Origin: Crystallibacter permensis
GTDB taxonomy: Bacteria > Actinomycetota > Actinomycetes > Actinomycetales > Micrococcaceae
NCBI RefSeq assembly: GCF_025960875.1
Contig: NZ_JAODLR010000012.1
Location: 62,001-126,000 of the forward strand
Direction: 5' to 3'
DNA length: 64,000 nucleotides
Position 1 is the stretch's first letter; the number at the start of each line of letters is the position of its first letter. Positions 26,692-35,346 of the stretch are shown here, piece after piece. Made by a program: the position numbers and the translations under genes. The notes below the pieces were generated by a model that saw only the letters and a program-made list of their open reading frames with translations, was not told the origin of the DNA and made no database searches.

Positions 26692-26720
26692 GTTATGACT
26701 CTAGACCCCTTAGCGTCCAA
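26692..26720 (-). promoter_or_regulatory. Promoter of tRNA-fMet
   Basis: On the minus strand TTGGAC (26720-26715), a 17-base spacer and CATAAC (26697-26692). The -10 hexamer ends only five bases before the first tRNA nucleotide, so the transcript would begin at or within a base or two of tRNA position 1. Confidence 0.6.
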
Positions 26721-26736
26721 ACGACGAATTTGGTGA

Positions 26737-26781
26737 GCTGCCTCACGAATCCGCGCCCGCCGGCCTGATTCGTGAGGCAGC
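26737..26781. terminator. Hairpin between phosphoesterase and tRNA-fMet genes
   Basis: A perfect 15-bp stem (GCTGCCTCACGAATC / GATTCGTGAGGCAGC) with a 15-base loop. It lies 33 bases past the phosphoesterase stop and just upstream of the tRNA promoter, on the same strand, so it probably stops read-through into the tRNA. No T-run follows. Confidence 0.6.
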
Positions 26782-26813
26782 GTGCCGCCACGCCAAGCTG
26801 ATTCCGGAACGGC

Positions 26814-27989
26814 CTACGGCAGCGGGAGCGGTTCGTCCAGCGGCTGGCTCTTCGGGTCCATATCGATGCCAAGGTCCTTCGCGAACACGGTCCTGGTCGC
26901 GGTGTAGACCTGCTCTTTGCGCTCGTCGAGTTCGAACAAGCGGGCACCGCGCAGATGGTGTTCCTTGGCGCCGCCAAGTCCGTAGGTGCCGAAGCCCGTG
27001 CCTGGGCCGTAGCCCAGCTCGATTCCGAAGTAATTGCCCGAGTAGGTATTGATGTGGTCATGGCCCACAAAGACACCGCGGACGTCGCCGCGCTCCTGCA
27101 GGGCGCTGAAAAGGCCGGAGTTGAAGGCCCCCGTGTAGACACTTTCGTTCTTGACGCCGACGATGCTGTGCTTGGTCACGGCAGCGGCGTGGTCGGCGTC
27201 GTCGGAGCTGAATTGGGAACCGAACCACATGTGGTGGTGTTCGAAGAGCGGGATGTGGAAGAACATCAGCGAAGGGATCTTTCCGTGCTGCCTTTCGGCG
27301 GCCTCGGACGCTTCCCGGTACCACTGGATCTGGCTGGGGCGGATCCAGTCGTAGCCCATGAGGCCTTCGAAGTCCTGGCCGCCGAGGTTCTCGGGTGCAT
27401 ACCGGCCGGAGTCGAGCAGCCAGATGCCGAAGGCAGGCTTGTTGCCGCTGGCAGAGCGGATGAGCAGCTGCGCATTGGACGAGCCGTCGACGCCCTTCTC
27501 CGGCCGGACGTTGACGTTGTGCTGGTAGGCGCGGACGAACTCCAGCATCTTGGCCTCGGTCATGCCGGTGCCGTTCGCCATCGAGTCCTCGTCGTGGTTG
27601 CCGAACGTGACGGCCCACTGGATGCCGCGCGATTCCATCGGCTGCACCACGTTGTTGATGGACTGGCGCACTTCCTCGGCCGTCTTGGGCGATCCGTTGA
27701 TCACGTCGCCGTTGATCAACGCGAAGCCGGGTTTCTCGGCGTCGAGGACCTTGCCCATGAACTCGACGGTGCGCCGGTCGGTGCGCGGCCCATCCTGTGT
27801 GTCATTGAACTGGACCACGCGGAACTTGCCGTCGGGACCGAACGCCAGCGGCATCTTCGCGTTGCCCTTCGACTTGGCGGGGACTGCGGCGTTGGCACCT
27901 GGGGCCGCGGCCAGCATGCCGGCCAGGATGGCGCCGGTGCCGCCGGCGATCAATCCGCGGCGTCCGAGATTGGGGGAGTTCGTGCTCAT
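26814..27989 (-). CDS. Tat-exported metallophosphoesterase
   Basis: About 391 residues. A twin-arginine signal (NLGRRGLIAGG, hydrophobic core, GANAA cleavage region) directs folded export. The calcineurin-like motifs follow: FNDTQDG, LINGDVING, FGNHDE, FFHIPLFEHHH and GVFVGHDHIN. The first motif is D-T-Q and not the usual D-X-H, as in the plant/fungal purple-acid-phosphatase-29 type branch. It probably releases phosphate from an extracellular ester. The frame opens five codons earlier (28004), but the ATG at 27989 has AAAGG upstream and gives a normal Tat n-region. Monocistronic. Confidence 0.85.
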   Translation of the reverse strand: MSTNSPNLGRRGLIAGGTGAILAGMLAAAPGANAAVPAKSKGNAKMPLAFGPDGKFRVVQFNDTQDGPRTDRRTVEFMGKVLDAEKPGFALINGDVINGSPKTAEEVRQSINNVVQPMESRGIQWAVTFGNHDEDSMANGTGMTEAKMLEFVRAYQHNVNVRPEKGVDGSSNAQLLIRSASGNKPAFGIWLLDSGRYAPENLGGQDFEGLMGYDWIRPSQIQWYREASEAAERQHGKIPSLMFFHIPLFEHHHMWFGSQFSSDDADHAAAVTKHSIVGVKNESVYTGAFNSGLFSALQERGDVRGVFVGHDHINTYSGNYFGIELGYGPGTGFGTYGLGGAKEHHLRGARLFELDERKEQVYTATRTVFAKDLGIDMDPKSQPLDEPLPLP

Positions 27990-28125
27990 TTTCGTGCCTT
28001 TCATGGATCCCGACTGCAGAGGCAGCTCGGTGGCCGGCCCGGGGGAGGGCGGGCAAGTCGGGATTGCGACTTTAGGCAGGGGAAATGACCGGCAGGTTGC
28101 CGGCGGGTGGAGCGCTTCCCAACGC

Positions 28126-28160
28126 AGTACGACGCCGGAATTAAGCTCCGGCGTCGTACT
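28126..28160. terminator. Hairpin downstream of purB
   Basis: A 14-bp perfect stem AGTACGACGCCGGA / TCCGGCGTCGTACT with a 7-base loop, 15 bases past the purB stop. There is no T-run on the minus strand. Confidence 0.65.
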
Positions 28161-28174
28161 TACGGCTGTTCGGG

Positions 28175-29587
28175 CTACTTGAGATGGTCCACCAGCTGGT
28201 TAGCAATCCCGGTGTAGCTCCCCGGAGTCAACGCCAGCAGGCGGGCTTCAGCCTCGGCTGACAGTCCCAAACCGGAGACGAATTCCTTCATGCGTTCGGC
28301 ATCCACGCGGTGTCCGCGGGTGAGATCCTTCAGCCGTTCGTAGGGGTTGTCCATACCCTCGACACCGGCGATGGCTTCGGCGCGCATAACCATCTGGATC
28401 GCTTCGCCGAGCACCTCCCAGTTCTGGTCCAGGTCCGCGGCCAGCACCTCGGCCGGCACATCGAGGCGCTCCAGGCCCTTCGCGACGTTCGAGATGGCCA
28501 GTATCGAGTGCCCGAAGGCCACGCCGATATTGCGCTGCGAGGAGGAATCGGTCAGGTCGCGCTGCCAGCGGGAGGTAACCAAGGTGGCGGCCAGGGTGTC
28601 CAGCAGGCCGTTGGAGATCTCCAGGTTGGCCTCGGCGTTCTCGAACCGGATGGGGTTGACCTTATGCGGCATGGTGGAGGAACCGGTGGCGCCTTCTACC
28701 GGAATCTGGGCGAAATAGCCGATGGAGATGTAGCTCCAGATGTCCGTGCACACGTTGTGCAGGATCCGGTTGAACCGGGCGATGTCCGCGTACAGCTCGG
28801 CCTGCCAGTCATGCGACTCGATCTGCGTGGTCAGCGGGTTCCACGTCAGGCCCAGGCCTTCGACGAAGCCCTTGGAAACGGCCTGCCAGTCGGCGCCGGG
28901 GACGGAAGCGTAGTGGGCGGCATAGGTGCCGGTGGCGCCGTTGATCTTGCCCAGGTACTCGGTCCGGGCGATCCGCTCGAGCTGGCGGGTCAGCCGGTGC
29001 GCGGTGACCGCCAGTTCCTTGCCCAGCGTGGTGGGCGTCGCCGGCTGGCCATGGGTGCGCGAGAGCATCGGGACATCCCGGTTGGCCTCCGCCATGTCGC
29101 TGATCTGCGCCACGAGCGAGCGGGCGGCCGGCAGCCAGGCTTGCTCCACGGCACCCTTGATGCCGACGGCGTAGGAGAGATTGTTGATGTCTTCGGAGGT
29201 ACAACCGAAATGCACCATGGCCTTGAGGTGATCGATACCGATGTCCTCCAGCCGGCGGCCGATGTAGTATTCCACGGCCTTCACATCGTGGACCGTGACG
29301 GCCTCGATTTCGGCCAGCTCGCGGACGGAGTTGCCGTCGAAATCGGTGACGATCTTGCGCAGCGCGGCCTGCTGCTCGGCGCTGAGCGGTCCGGCCCCCG
29401 GCAGGACGGACTGGCTGGTGAGATGGATCAACCACTCGACTTCCACGTGGACGCGGTCGCGGTTCAGTGCCGCCTCGGAGAGATAGTCGACCAACGGCGC
29501 GACGGCGGAGCGGTAGCGGCCGTCAAGGGGGCCAAGGGCGATTGCGGGAGTGACGTCTGCCAAGGAGACGCGGGGAGTTTCAGCCAT
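28175..29587 (-). CDS. purB: Adenylosuccinate lyase
   Basis: A 470-residue fumarase-superfamily lyase. It splits SAICAR and adenylosuccinate, releasing fumarate, in purine synthesis. The superfamily signature with the flexible catalytic loop is GATGSSTMPHKVNPIRFENA; other landmarks are FGCTSEDINN and MLSRTHGQPATPTTLGKEL with the catalytic His. The minus-strand frame stays open for hundreds of codons further upstream through another gene; the real start is the ATG at 29587 (GGGGTCC before it) or nine bases earlier. Housekeeping gene, monocistronic. Confidence 0.95.
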   Translation of the reverse strand: MAETPRVSLADVTPAIALGPLDGRYRSAVAPLVDYLSEAALNRDRVHVEVEWLIHLTSQSVLPGAGPLSAEQQAALRKIVTDFDGNSVRELAEIEAVTVHDVKAVEYYIGRRLEDIGIDHLKAMVHFGCTSEDINNLSYAVGIKGAVEQAWLPAARSLVAQISDMAEANRDVPMLSRTHGQPATPTTLGKELAVTAHRLTRQLERIARTEYLGKINGATGTYAAHYASVPGADWQAVSKGFVEGLGLTWNPLTTQIESHDWQAELYADIARFNRILHNVCTDIWSYISIGYFAQIPVEGATGSSTMPHKVNPIRFENAEANLEISNGLLDTLAATLVTSRWQRDLTDSSSQRNIGVAFGHSILAISNVAKGLERLDVPAEVLAADLDQNWEVLGEAIQMVMRAEAIAGVEGMDNPYERLKDLTRGHRVDAERMKEFVSGLGLSAEAEARLLALTPGSYTGIANQLVDHLK

Positions 29588-29792
29588 GGACCCCATTCTT
29601 TCAAGAGTCGGGCACGATTCCCTAACCTGTTCCCCAACTTTCACCGCACCGGTTTCTTGGCTGGCGGCCGCTGTGTGCCGGAGGACACGATCTCCACAGC
29701 ACAGCCGGAGCTGCCTTTGCGCACATACCTGAACTGGCCTGCACGCCACCCTGGGCCGCGGCCTTAGCGTCGATGCAAGGGAAGGAAGAGTG

Positions 29793-30098
29793 ATGGTCAG
29801 TTCGTTGCAGAGTACGACGTCGGGTCTTGCGGTCGGGGCGACGGGAGCCGACGATCTGCGGCTGGCTGCGCACCGGCTGTACGCCTGCGAGACCGCATTG
29901 CTGGAGCTCAATGGCCGGCTGGCGGGACTGGAGCTGGCGGCCTGGGTGTCGCCAGCCGGACAAGCCTTCCGCCGCAGCCTGGTGGAACGGCAGCTGCGGA
30001 TGGACAATGCGGCAACAGACGTCAGGGAGGCGGCCGTGGCCGTCAATGCCTTCGGTGTAGCGGTTGAAGCGGCAGACCTGATCCAGCCGGGCCCATGA
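29793..30098 (+). CDS. WXG100-like small helical protein
   Basis: 101 residues, almost entirely helical, without signal peptide or cysteine except one. The mid-point motif AAWVSPAGQAFRRSL has the W-x-S-P-A-G-x-x-F pattern that forms the turn between the two helices in actinobacterial WXG100-like (ESX-related) proteins. The ATG at 29793 has GGAAGGAAGAGTG upstream; a GTG sits directly before it. Its stop overlaps the ATG of the next gene (ATGA), so the two products are made together. Type VII secretion is a possibility suggested by this pattern, not shown. Confidence 0.6.
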   Translation: MVSSLQSTTSGLAVGATGADDLRLAAHRLYACETALLELNGRLAGLELAAWVSPAGQAFRRSLVERQLRMDNAATDVREAAVAVNAFGVAVEAADLIQPGP

Positions 30099-31558
30099 CA
30101 GGCCATCCGGAGTGGCTGCCCGCCCCCACCCGGCTGGACGGGAGCTCCGGCGACCTGGGCGGCTTCCGTGTGACGGGCGGGGTCGGCGGCGCGGCCTTCC
30201 AATGGGAGGAACTTGAGGACGCTGCGGTCCGGCTGGGATCCGTGGCCGCGGATGCGGATCGAATTTATTTCGACATCTATGCACTGCAGCTGACCATTCT
30301 GGACAGCCGCATCTTCATGGTGCCCGGGCGGGTGGCGGCGCAGGAGGCCGTGCGGCGGGCGTTGGAGGCTGTTCAGGCGTCGGCCGACGACGTGCGCGAA
30401 ATAGCGGACCAGGTGACCAGGGCGAAGGAAGCCTACGGGCGGGCCGAGGCTGCCGCCAACGGTGCCCTGAACGGCCTGGCGCAAGGAACCTGGTGGCTGA
30501 GTACACCCTTGGGCGCGATGGGAAACGAGCTGCGGCCTACGCTGAGAGGCACGGAGCGGCTGATCAACCACGGAACCCGCGGCCTGCTGGCGCTGCCGCC
30601 GATACCCGGACCACCGGATGATCCCCGCTACCCTGGCTCCGGACCGGCATCGACCACTGAGCGTCTCGTCCCAAACCTCGTCGAGACCGCGAATGGGCTG
30701 GGCCTGCTGCAGCCGGCTCCCATTTCGGTAACGCGGCGCGCCGATACCGAAAGCGGACCCGGCGGAGAGCCGGCGGCAGGGGCGCTGCGCCTGGAGGCCA
30801 CACCTGCAGGGCTGCTCGCACGTGCCGGCGCCGCGGCAGCTGCCGGACCGGGAACTATCGAAATTCTGGAAACGGTAGCCGCCGCCGGCAAGACCTGGGT
30901 TGTCGCGTTGCCGGGAACGCAGTCCCAGGGGCCGGAGGCAACGGCCAATCCTTTCGATGAGACGGGGGTAGCCGAAGCGCTTGCCTATGACAGCCAGCAT
31001 GTCTCGGCCGCGGTTTCCGCTGCGCTGGAGGAAGCCGGCGCCGAAGCAGCGGACCAGGTGGTGCTGGTCGGCTATAGCCAAGGCGGCATCCACGCCATGA
31101 ATATGGCCGCAGACAAGGCATTCCTGGCGGAGCACAACGTTGCCTACGTGCTTACGGCCGGCTCGCCGGTAGGTGCCGTCGATCTGCCGGAAGGACTCAG
31201 AAGCCTGCATCTGGAACATGTCCAGGACTGGGTACCCGGAGCGGACGGACTCCCCAGCCCTGATACCAGGGACCGGGTCACCGTGACCCTGACCAATGAG
31301 GTGGGGACTCCTGAGGGTGAAGACGGCGGCCTCGGTCCCGGGCATGATTTCGGGAACTACATGGCCGGAGCGCAGCTACTGCAGGACAGCACGGACGTCT
31401 CGGTTGCAGATTCCGGATTGGCGCTCGGCGCCGCTGTAGGCGGAGGCCTGGCAAGCCGGCACTTGTTCACCCTTACCCGCCAGGTACCTGCCCGCGAACC
31501 CTTGCCACCGCATAAGCGGGCATCGTACTCATTGCGGAACCGCCCGCACGGCTACTGA
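30095..31558 (+). CDS. Alpha/beta hydrolase with helical N-terminal domain (possible T7SS-linked)
   Basis: 487 residues. The first 170 are helical and resemble a WXG/LXG-type targeting region (LEDAAVRLGSVAADADRIYF, VRRALEAVQASADDVREIAD). A Pro/Gly-rich linker follows, then an alpha/beta hydrolase domain with the nucleophile elbow VVLVGYSQGGIHA (Ser), an Asp candidate around HVQDWVPGADG and a His in GPGHDFGNYM. It resembles actinobacterial lipase/esterase-like proteins of the PE-PPE-hydrolase type. The start overlaps the stop of the small WXG-like gene; the C-terminus overlaps the convergent nitrate-reductase gene by 30 bases. Confidence 0.7.
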   Translation: MTGHPEWLPAPTRLDGSSGDLGGFRVTGGVGGAAFQWEELEDAAVRLGSVAADADRIYFDIYALQLTILDSRIFMVPGRVAAQEAVRRALEAVQASADDVREIADQVTRAKEAYGRAEAAANGALNGLAQGTWWLSTPLGAMGNELRPTLRGTERLINHGTRGLLALPPIPGPPDDPRYPGSGPASTTERLVPNLVETANGLGLLQPAPISVTRRADTESGPGGEPAAGALRLEATPAGLLARAGAAAAAGPGTIEILETVAAAGKTWVVALPGTQSQGPEATANPFDETGVAEALAYDSQHVSAAVSAALEEAGAEAADQVVLVGYSQGGIHAMNMAADKAFLAEHNVAYVLTAGSPVGAVDLPEGLRSLHLEHVQDWVPGADGLPSPDTRDRVTVTLTNEVGTPEGEDGGLGPGHDFGNYMAGAQLLQDSTDVSVADSGLALGAAVGGGLASRHLFTLTRQVPAREPLPPHKRASYSLRNRPHGY

Positions 31559-33172
31559 CGCATACGCCTCGATCAATTCCCCAATGCGCGATTTGCAACC
31601 GCCGCAGCCGGTGCCGGCCCGGGTGCAGGCGGAAACCTCTTCGACGCTGCTGCAGCCGACGGCTATCGCGTTCTCCACCCCGCCGAGCGTTGCACCGCTG
31701 CAGCGGCACAAAGTGGAGTCCGGATCGGCAGGTGCCGGCCCGTCATCCTGCTGCTCGACCGAATCCAACCGGAACAGGGCGGTGCGGTCCGCCGGCAGTT
31801 CAGCCCCGCGCTCATACAGCAGCACCAGTTCGGCCGCAGTCCGGGGCATGCCGACGCAGACCAGTCCTTCAAGCACTCCGGCGCGAGTCACCATTTTGGC
31901 ATACCGACCATGTTCCGGGTCGGCCCACTGGGCTACCTGGATGGGCGGGCAACCCGGCGGACTCCCGCCACTATCCCGTTCCTGCCGCCAGGCGTCCCAG
32001 AGCTCGGCGGAGATGTTCCCGGCCGAGGCCAGGTCCAGTCCTCGCGCCTTGAGCAGCATGACACCGGGCCGTTCCGGTGCCAGCGGCGCCGCCTGGGTCT
32101 GCGCCGTTGTCCCACTTACGACGGCCACCTGCCGCCGTGGCGCGAGTTCCAGTAAACGCCGGGCAACGTATTCCGCCTGGCGCCAGCCCGGGCCGATCAG
32201 GCCGGGAGGTCCCGCACTACTGCCTGAACAGCCTGTGCAGCCGCCATCGCCGCACGCCACCTGGGCGCAGTCGCCGACGGCGAATACGCGCCCTTCCACA
32301 TCGGCTTCAAGCCTGTGGTTCACCAGAATGCCCTTGTCCACACCCAGTCCGCAGCCGGCAGCCAGTTCGGTCCTCGCCCGCACCCCGCAGGACAGGAGCA
32401 GAAGATCGCCGGGAAGCTCCGTGCCGTCCTCCAGCACCAGCGCGCGGAACTGGTGGCGGCCTCCCACTCGTGGACGGAAAGCAACTGCGGTGGAACGGAC
32501 ATCGGACGCCAGCCCGATTTCGCTGGCGTGCAGCGCGGCGGCCAACATCCGTCCGCCGCCGGGATCGAGGTTGCGGCCCAGCGGGTGCGGTCCGTGATGG
32601 ACCACGGTGACATCGGCTCCTTCCTCGACCGCGGCCAGCGCCGCTTCGATGCCGAGAATCCCGCCGCCAAGAACGACGATCCGGCCGCCGGAACCGACAA
32701 CGGCACGCAACTTTGCCGCATCCTCCAGATCCCGCAGGGCTGTCACGCCCGGCGGCAACAAATGCAGGGCGGCCGGGTCCGGATTGAGGCCGGCCAGCGT
32801 AGGGACCACGGACTGCGCCCCGGTGGCGAGCACCAGCCGGTCGAAGGGCTCCTGTGTTCCGTCATCCAGCAGCACGGTCCTGCGCGCCCGGTCGATCCGC
32901 CGGACGGTGCGCCCCAGCAGCACCGTGGCACCGTCGCCGCGGAGCTGGGCGGCATCGGCCAGCCCGATGGCCTCGCCGGTAGTTCGCCCCGTACCGACGT
33001 CGGCAACCAGGACACGGTTGTAGGCCGCCACACCTTCGGCACCGATGACCGTCAGGTCCAGCCGGCCCTCGCGGACCGCGGGGAGGATCTCGTCAACAAG
33101 GCGGGCTGCCACCGGACCGAAGCCGACAATGACAACGCGTTCGACAATTTCTTCAAACTTCTGCCCGCTCAT
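31529..33172 (-). CDS. Assimilatory nitrate reductase electron-transfer subunit (FAD, BFD-type 2Fe-2S)
   Basis: 547 residues. An N-terminal pyridine-nucleotide-disulfide oxidoreductase unit has two Rossmann motifs (VVIVGFGPVAARL and IVVLGGGILGIEAALAA) and the FAD signature VFAVGDCAQ. A C-terminal BFD-like domain carries CRCSG and CTRAGTGCGGCK, ligands for a [2Fe-2S] cluster. This matches the NirB-like/NasB electron-transfer protein that feeds the catalytic subunit from NAD(P)H. Its ATG overlaps the stop of that subunit gene by 4 bases. An extra Cys cluster, ACGDGGCTGCSG, sits in the middle. The 3' end overlaps the convergent hydrolase gene. Confidence 0.88.
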   Translation of the reverse strand: MSGQKFEEIVERVVIVGFGPVAARLVDEILPAVREGRLDLTVIGAEGVAAYNRVLVADVGTGRTTGEAIGLADAAQLRGDGATVLLGRTVRRIDRARRTVLLDDGTQEPFDRLVLATGAQSVVPTLAGLNPDPAALHLLPPGVTALRDLEDAAKLRAVVGSGGRIVVLGGGILGIEAALAAVEEGADVTVVHHGPHPLGRNLDPGGGRMLAAALHASEIGLASDVRSTAVAFRPRVGGRHQFRALVLEDGTELPGDLLLLSCGVRARTELAAGCGLGVDKGILVNHRLEADVEGRVFAVGDCAQVACGDGGCTGCSGSSAGPPGLIGPGWRQAEYVARRLLELAPRRQVAVVSGTTAQTQAAPLAPERPGVMLLKARGLDLASAGNISAELWDAWRQERDSGGSPPGCPPIQVAQWADPEHGRYAKMVTRAGVLEGLVCVGMPRTAAELVLLYERGAELPADRTALFRLDSVEQQDDGPAPADPDSTLCRCSGATLGGVENAIAVGCSSVEEVSACTRAGTGCGGCKSRIGELIEAYASVAVRAVPQ

Positions 33173-35346
33173 AGGGCCCCTGCTTTCGCCAGCACGCGGA
33201 CCCGTACGGCGGTGGATTTGAATTCGGGCATGCCGGAAATGGGATCCGTGGCCGCGGACGTGAGGATGTTGGCCGACTGCTCCTCGGGGAAATGGAAGGG
33301 CAGGAAGACCGTATCCGGCCTGATCCCGATCGTCACATCGGCCCTGACCCGGACCGAGCCGCGGTCGCCACTGACTTCCATCAGGTCTCCATCGACGACA
33401 CCCAGGCCCTGCGCCGTTACGGGATGCAGCTGCAGGCGTGCTTCGGGCTGTGCAGCGGCAAGCTCGGTAACCCGACGCGTCTGGGCGCCGGATTGGTAAT
33501 GCTCCAGCAGCCTGCCGGTCACCAGCGTGAGGCTGCCCGGTCCATTGAGGGCTTCAGCCGGTGCCGTGGGCGAGACAGTCACCAGTCTGGCCCGGCCGTC
33601 GTCGTGCGCAAAGCGGTCCAGAAACAACCGCGGCGTACCCGCGGACCCGGTCGGGTACGGCCAATAGGCCTCCGCGCCGGCGTCGAGCATGTCATAGCTG
33701 ATGCCCGAATAATCGGCCGGACCGCCGGCAGAAGCCTGCCGGAGTTCCTCAAAGACGGTTGCGGCGTCAGCGCTGAAGCTCGACGGTGCGTTCAGCCGCC
33801 GAGCCAGTTCGGTCATGATCCAGAGCTCGGAGCGTGCCCCTGCTGGCGGATCGATGGAACGGCGCCGCCGCAGCACACGCCCCTCAAGGTTGGTCATCGT
33901 CCCTTCTTCCTCCGCCCATTGCAGGACGGGCAGCACGAGGTCCGCTTCGGCCGCGGTCTCGGACAGGAAGAAGTCGGAGACCATCAGGAAGTCGAGATTG
34001 CGCAGCCCGCGGATGACGGCACCGGCATCAGGGGCAGAAACCGCCACGTTGGACCCGTGCACCAGCAGGCAGCGCACTCCGCCGGGCCGGCCAAGGCCCA
34101 TGAGCATTTCGACGGCGGGAACACCGGGCCCGGGGATCTGCTCGGGACGGACACCCCAGACACCGGCCACATGCTCCCGGGCGGCCGGATCAGTAATCTT
34201 GCGGTAGCCAGGCAGCTGGTCGGCCTTCTGTCCGTGCTCGCGGGCGCCTTGCCCGTTGCCCTGCCCGGTGAGCGTGCCATAGCCGCCGTGGCTGCTGCCC
34301 GGAAGGCCCAGCAGGAGGCTCAAGTTGATCGCCGCGGTCGTGGTGTCCGTGCCATCGACATGCTGCTCAACACCGCGGCCCGTGAGGATATAGGTCCCGC
34401 CGGTCGCCTGTCCGGCCGCATCAGGCCGTGCCGCGGATGCCAATCGGTGCGCCGTCTCGCGGATCAGTTCCGCCGGAACACCGGTCACGGCTTGGACCCG
34501 TGCCGGCCACCAGTGGTTCAGGCTCCGCAGCAGTGCCTCAAAGCCTGTGGTGCGGTCTCGGATAAAGGACTGGTCGGCGAGTCCCTCATGGACGACGACG
34601 TGGGCGATCCCCAGCAGGAGCGCCAGGTCCGTCGCCGGTGTCGGCTGGAGGTGCAGCCCGGCGCCGGCCTCCGTCAGCGCGGCCGTGGCAGTACGGCGCG
34701 GGTCCACCACGATAAGGCCGCCCGCAGCCCGGGCGCCCTGCAGATGCTGGACAAACGGCGGCATGGTGTCCGCGACGTTGGAGCCCAGGAGCAGGACGGT
34801 GTGGGCCTGGTCCAGGTCGGCCAGCGGAAACGGCAGCCCCCGGTCCATGCCGAACGCCCGGTTCCCCGCCGCTGCGGCGGAGGACATGCAGAACCGGCCG
34901 TTGTAGTCGATCCGGGACGTGCCCACGGCCAGCCGCGCGAATTTGCCCAGCTGGTATGCCTTTTCGTTGGTCAAGCCGCCGCTGCCGAAGACCCCTACCG
35001 AGTCCGGTCCGTGCAACGAGCGGGAGCTGCGGATGGCCTCCGCCGCCAGATCGAGGGCTTCTTCCCAGTCGATGGGGCGGAAGCTTCCGTCGCCGTCGCG
35101 CAGCAGCGGTTCGGTCAGCCGTTCCGGCGAGTCCAGCAGTGCCGGCGAGGTCCAGCCCTTCCGGCACAAACCTCCGCGGTTCGTGGGAAAGTCCCGGCCG
35201 GCTGCTTCCAGCTGCGTCCCGTCAGCCGGGAGCTGCGCGCTGCCGTCGTCGTGATTTGGTTTCGCGGTCGCGGGGGCTGCTTCCTTGGGCGCCAACCGCA
35301 TTGCGCATTGCAGGGCGCAGTAGGGGCAGTGTGTATCCACGGCCAT
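33169..35346 (-). CDS. Assimilatory nitrate reductase catalytic subunit (molybdopterin, 4Fe-4S)
   Basis: A 725-residue molybdopterin-guanine-dinucleotide enzyme of the NarB/NasA/NapA group. The N-terminal [4Fe-4S] motif is CPYCALQC with a final Cys in GGLCRKG. Cofactor contacts include YNGRFCMSSAAAAGNRAFG, where the Cys is the candidate Mo ligand, LLLGSNVADTMPP and DPRRT. The C-terminal domain ends with LPFHFPEEQSANILTS. No Tat signal is present, so it is cytoplasmic and assimilatory. The ATG at 35346 shares a base with the stop of the NarK gene (TGATG); the longer upstream frame is antisense overlap. Part of a narK - reductase - electron-transfer operon. Nitrite reductase is not in the window. 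Confidence 0.92.
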   Translation of the reverse strand: MAVDTHCPYCALQCAMRLAPKEAAPATAKPNHDDGSAQLPADGTQLEAAGRDFPTNRGGLCRKGWTSPALLDSPERLTEPLLRDGDGSFRPIDWEEALDLAAEAIRSSRSLHGPDSVGVFGSGGLTNEKAYQLGKFARLAVGTSRIDYNGRFCMSSAAAAGNRAFGMDRGLPFPLADLDQAHTVLLLGSNVADTMPPFVQHLQGARAAGGLIVVDPRRTATAALTEAGAGLHLQPTPATDLALLLGIAHVVVHEGLADQSFIRDRTTGFEALLRSLNHWWPARVQAVTGVPAELIRETAHRLASAARPDAAGQATGGTYILTGRGVEQHVDGTDTTTAAINLSLLLGLPGSSHGGYGTLTGQGNGQGAREHGQKADQLPGYRKITDPAAREHVAGVWGVRPEQIPGPGVPAVEMLMGLGRPGGVRCLLVHGSNVAVSAPDAGAVIRGLRNLDFLMVSDFFLSETAAEADLVLPVLQWAEEEGTMTNLEGRVLRRRRSIDPPAGARSELWIMTELARRLNAPSSFSADAATVFEELRQASAGGPADYSGISYDMLDAGAEAYWPYPTGSAGTPRLFLDRFAHDDGRARLVTVSPTAPAEALNGPGSLTLVTGRLLEHYQSGAQTRRVTELAAAQPEARLQLHPVTAQGLGVVDGDLMEVSGDRGSVRVRADVTIGIRPDTVFLPFHFPEEQSANILTSAATDPISGMPEFKSTAVRVRVLAKAGAL

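Noticed and set aside
29588-31345. Minus-strand frame that extends purB upstream by about 590 codons
   Set aside because: It runs antisense through the WXG-like and hydrolase genes, has Arg/Pro/Gly-rich shadow composition and ends exactly in the normal N-terminus of PurB; the real start is near 29587.
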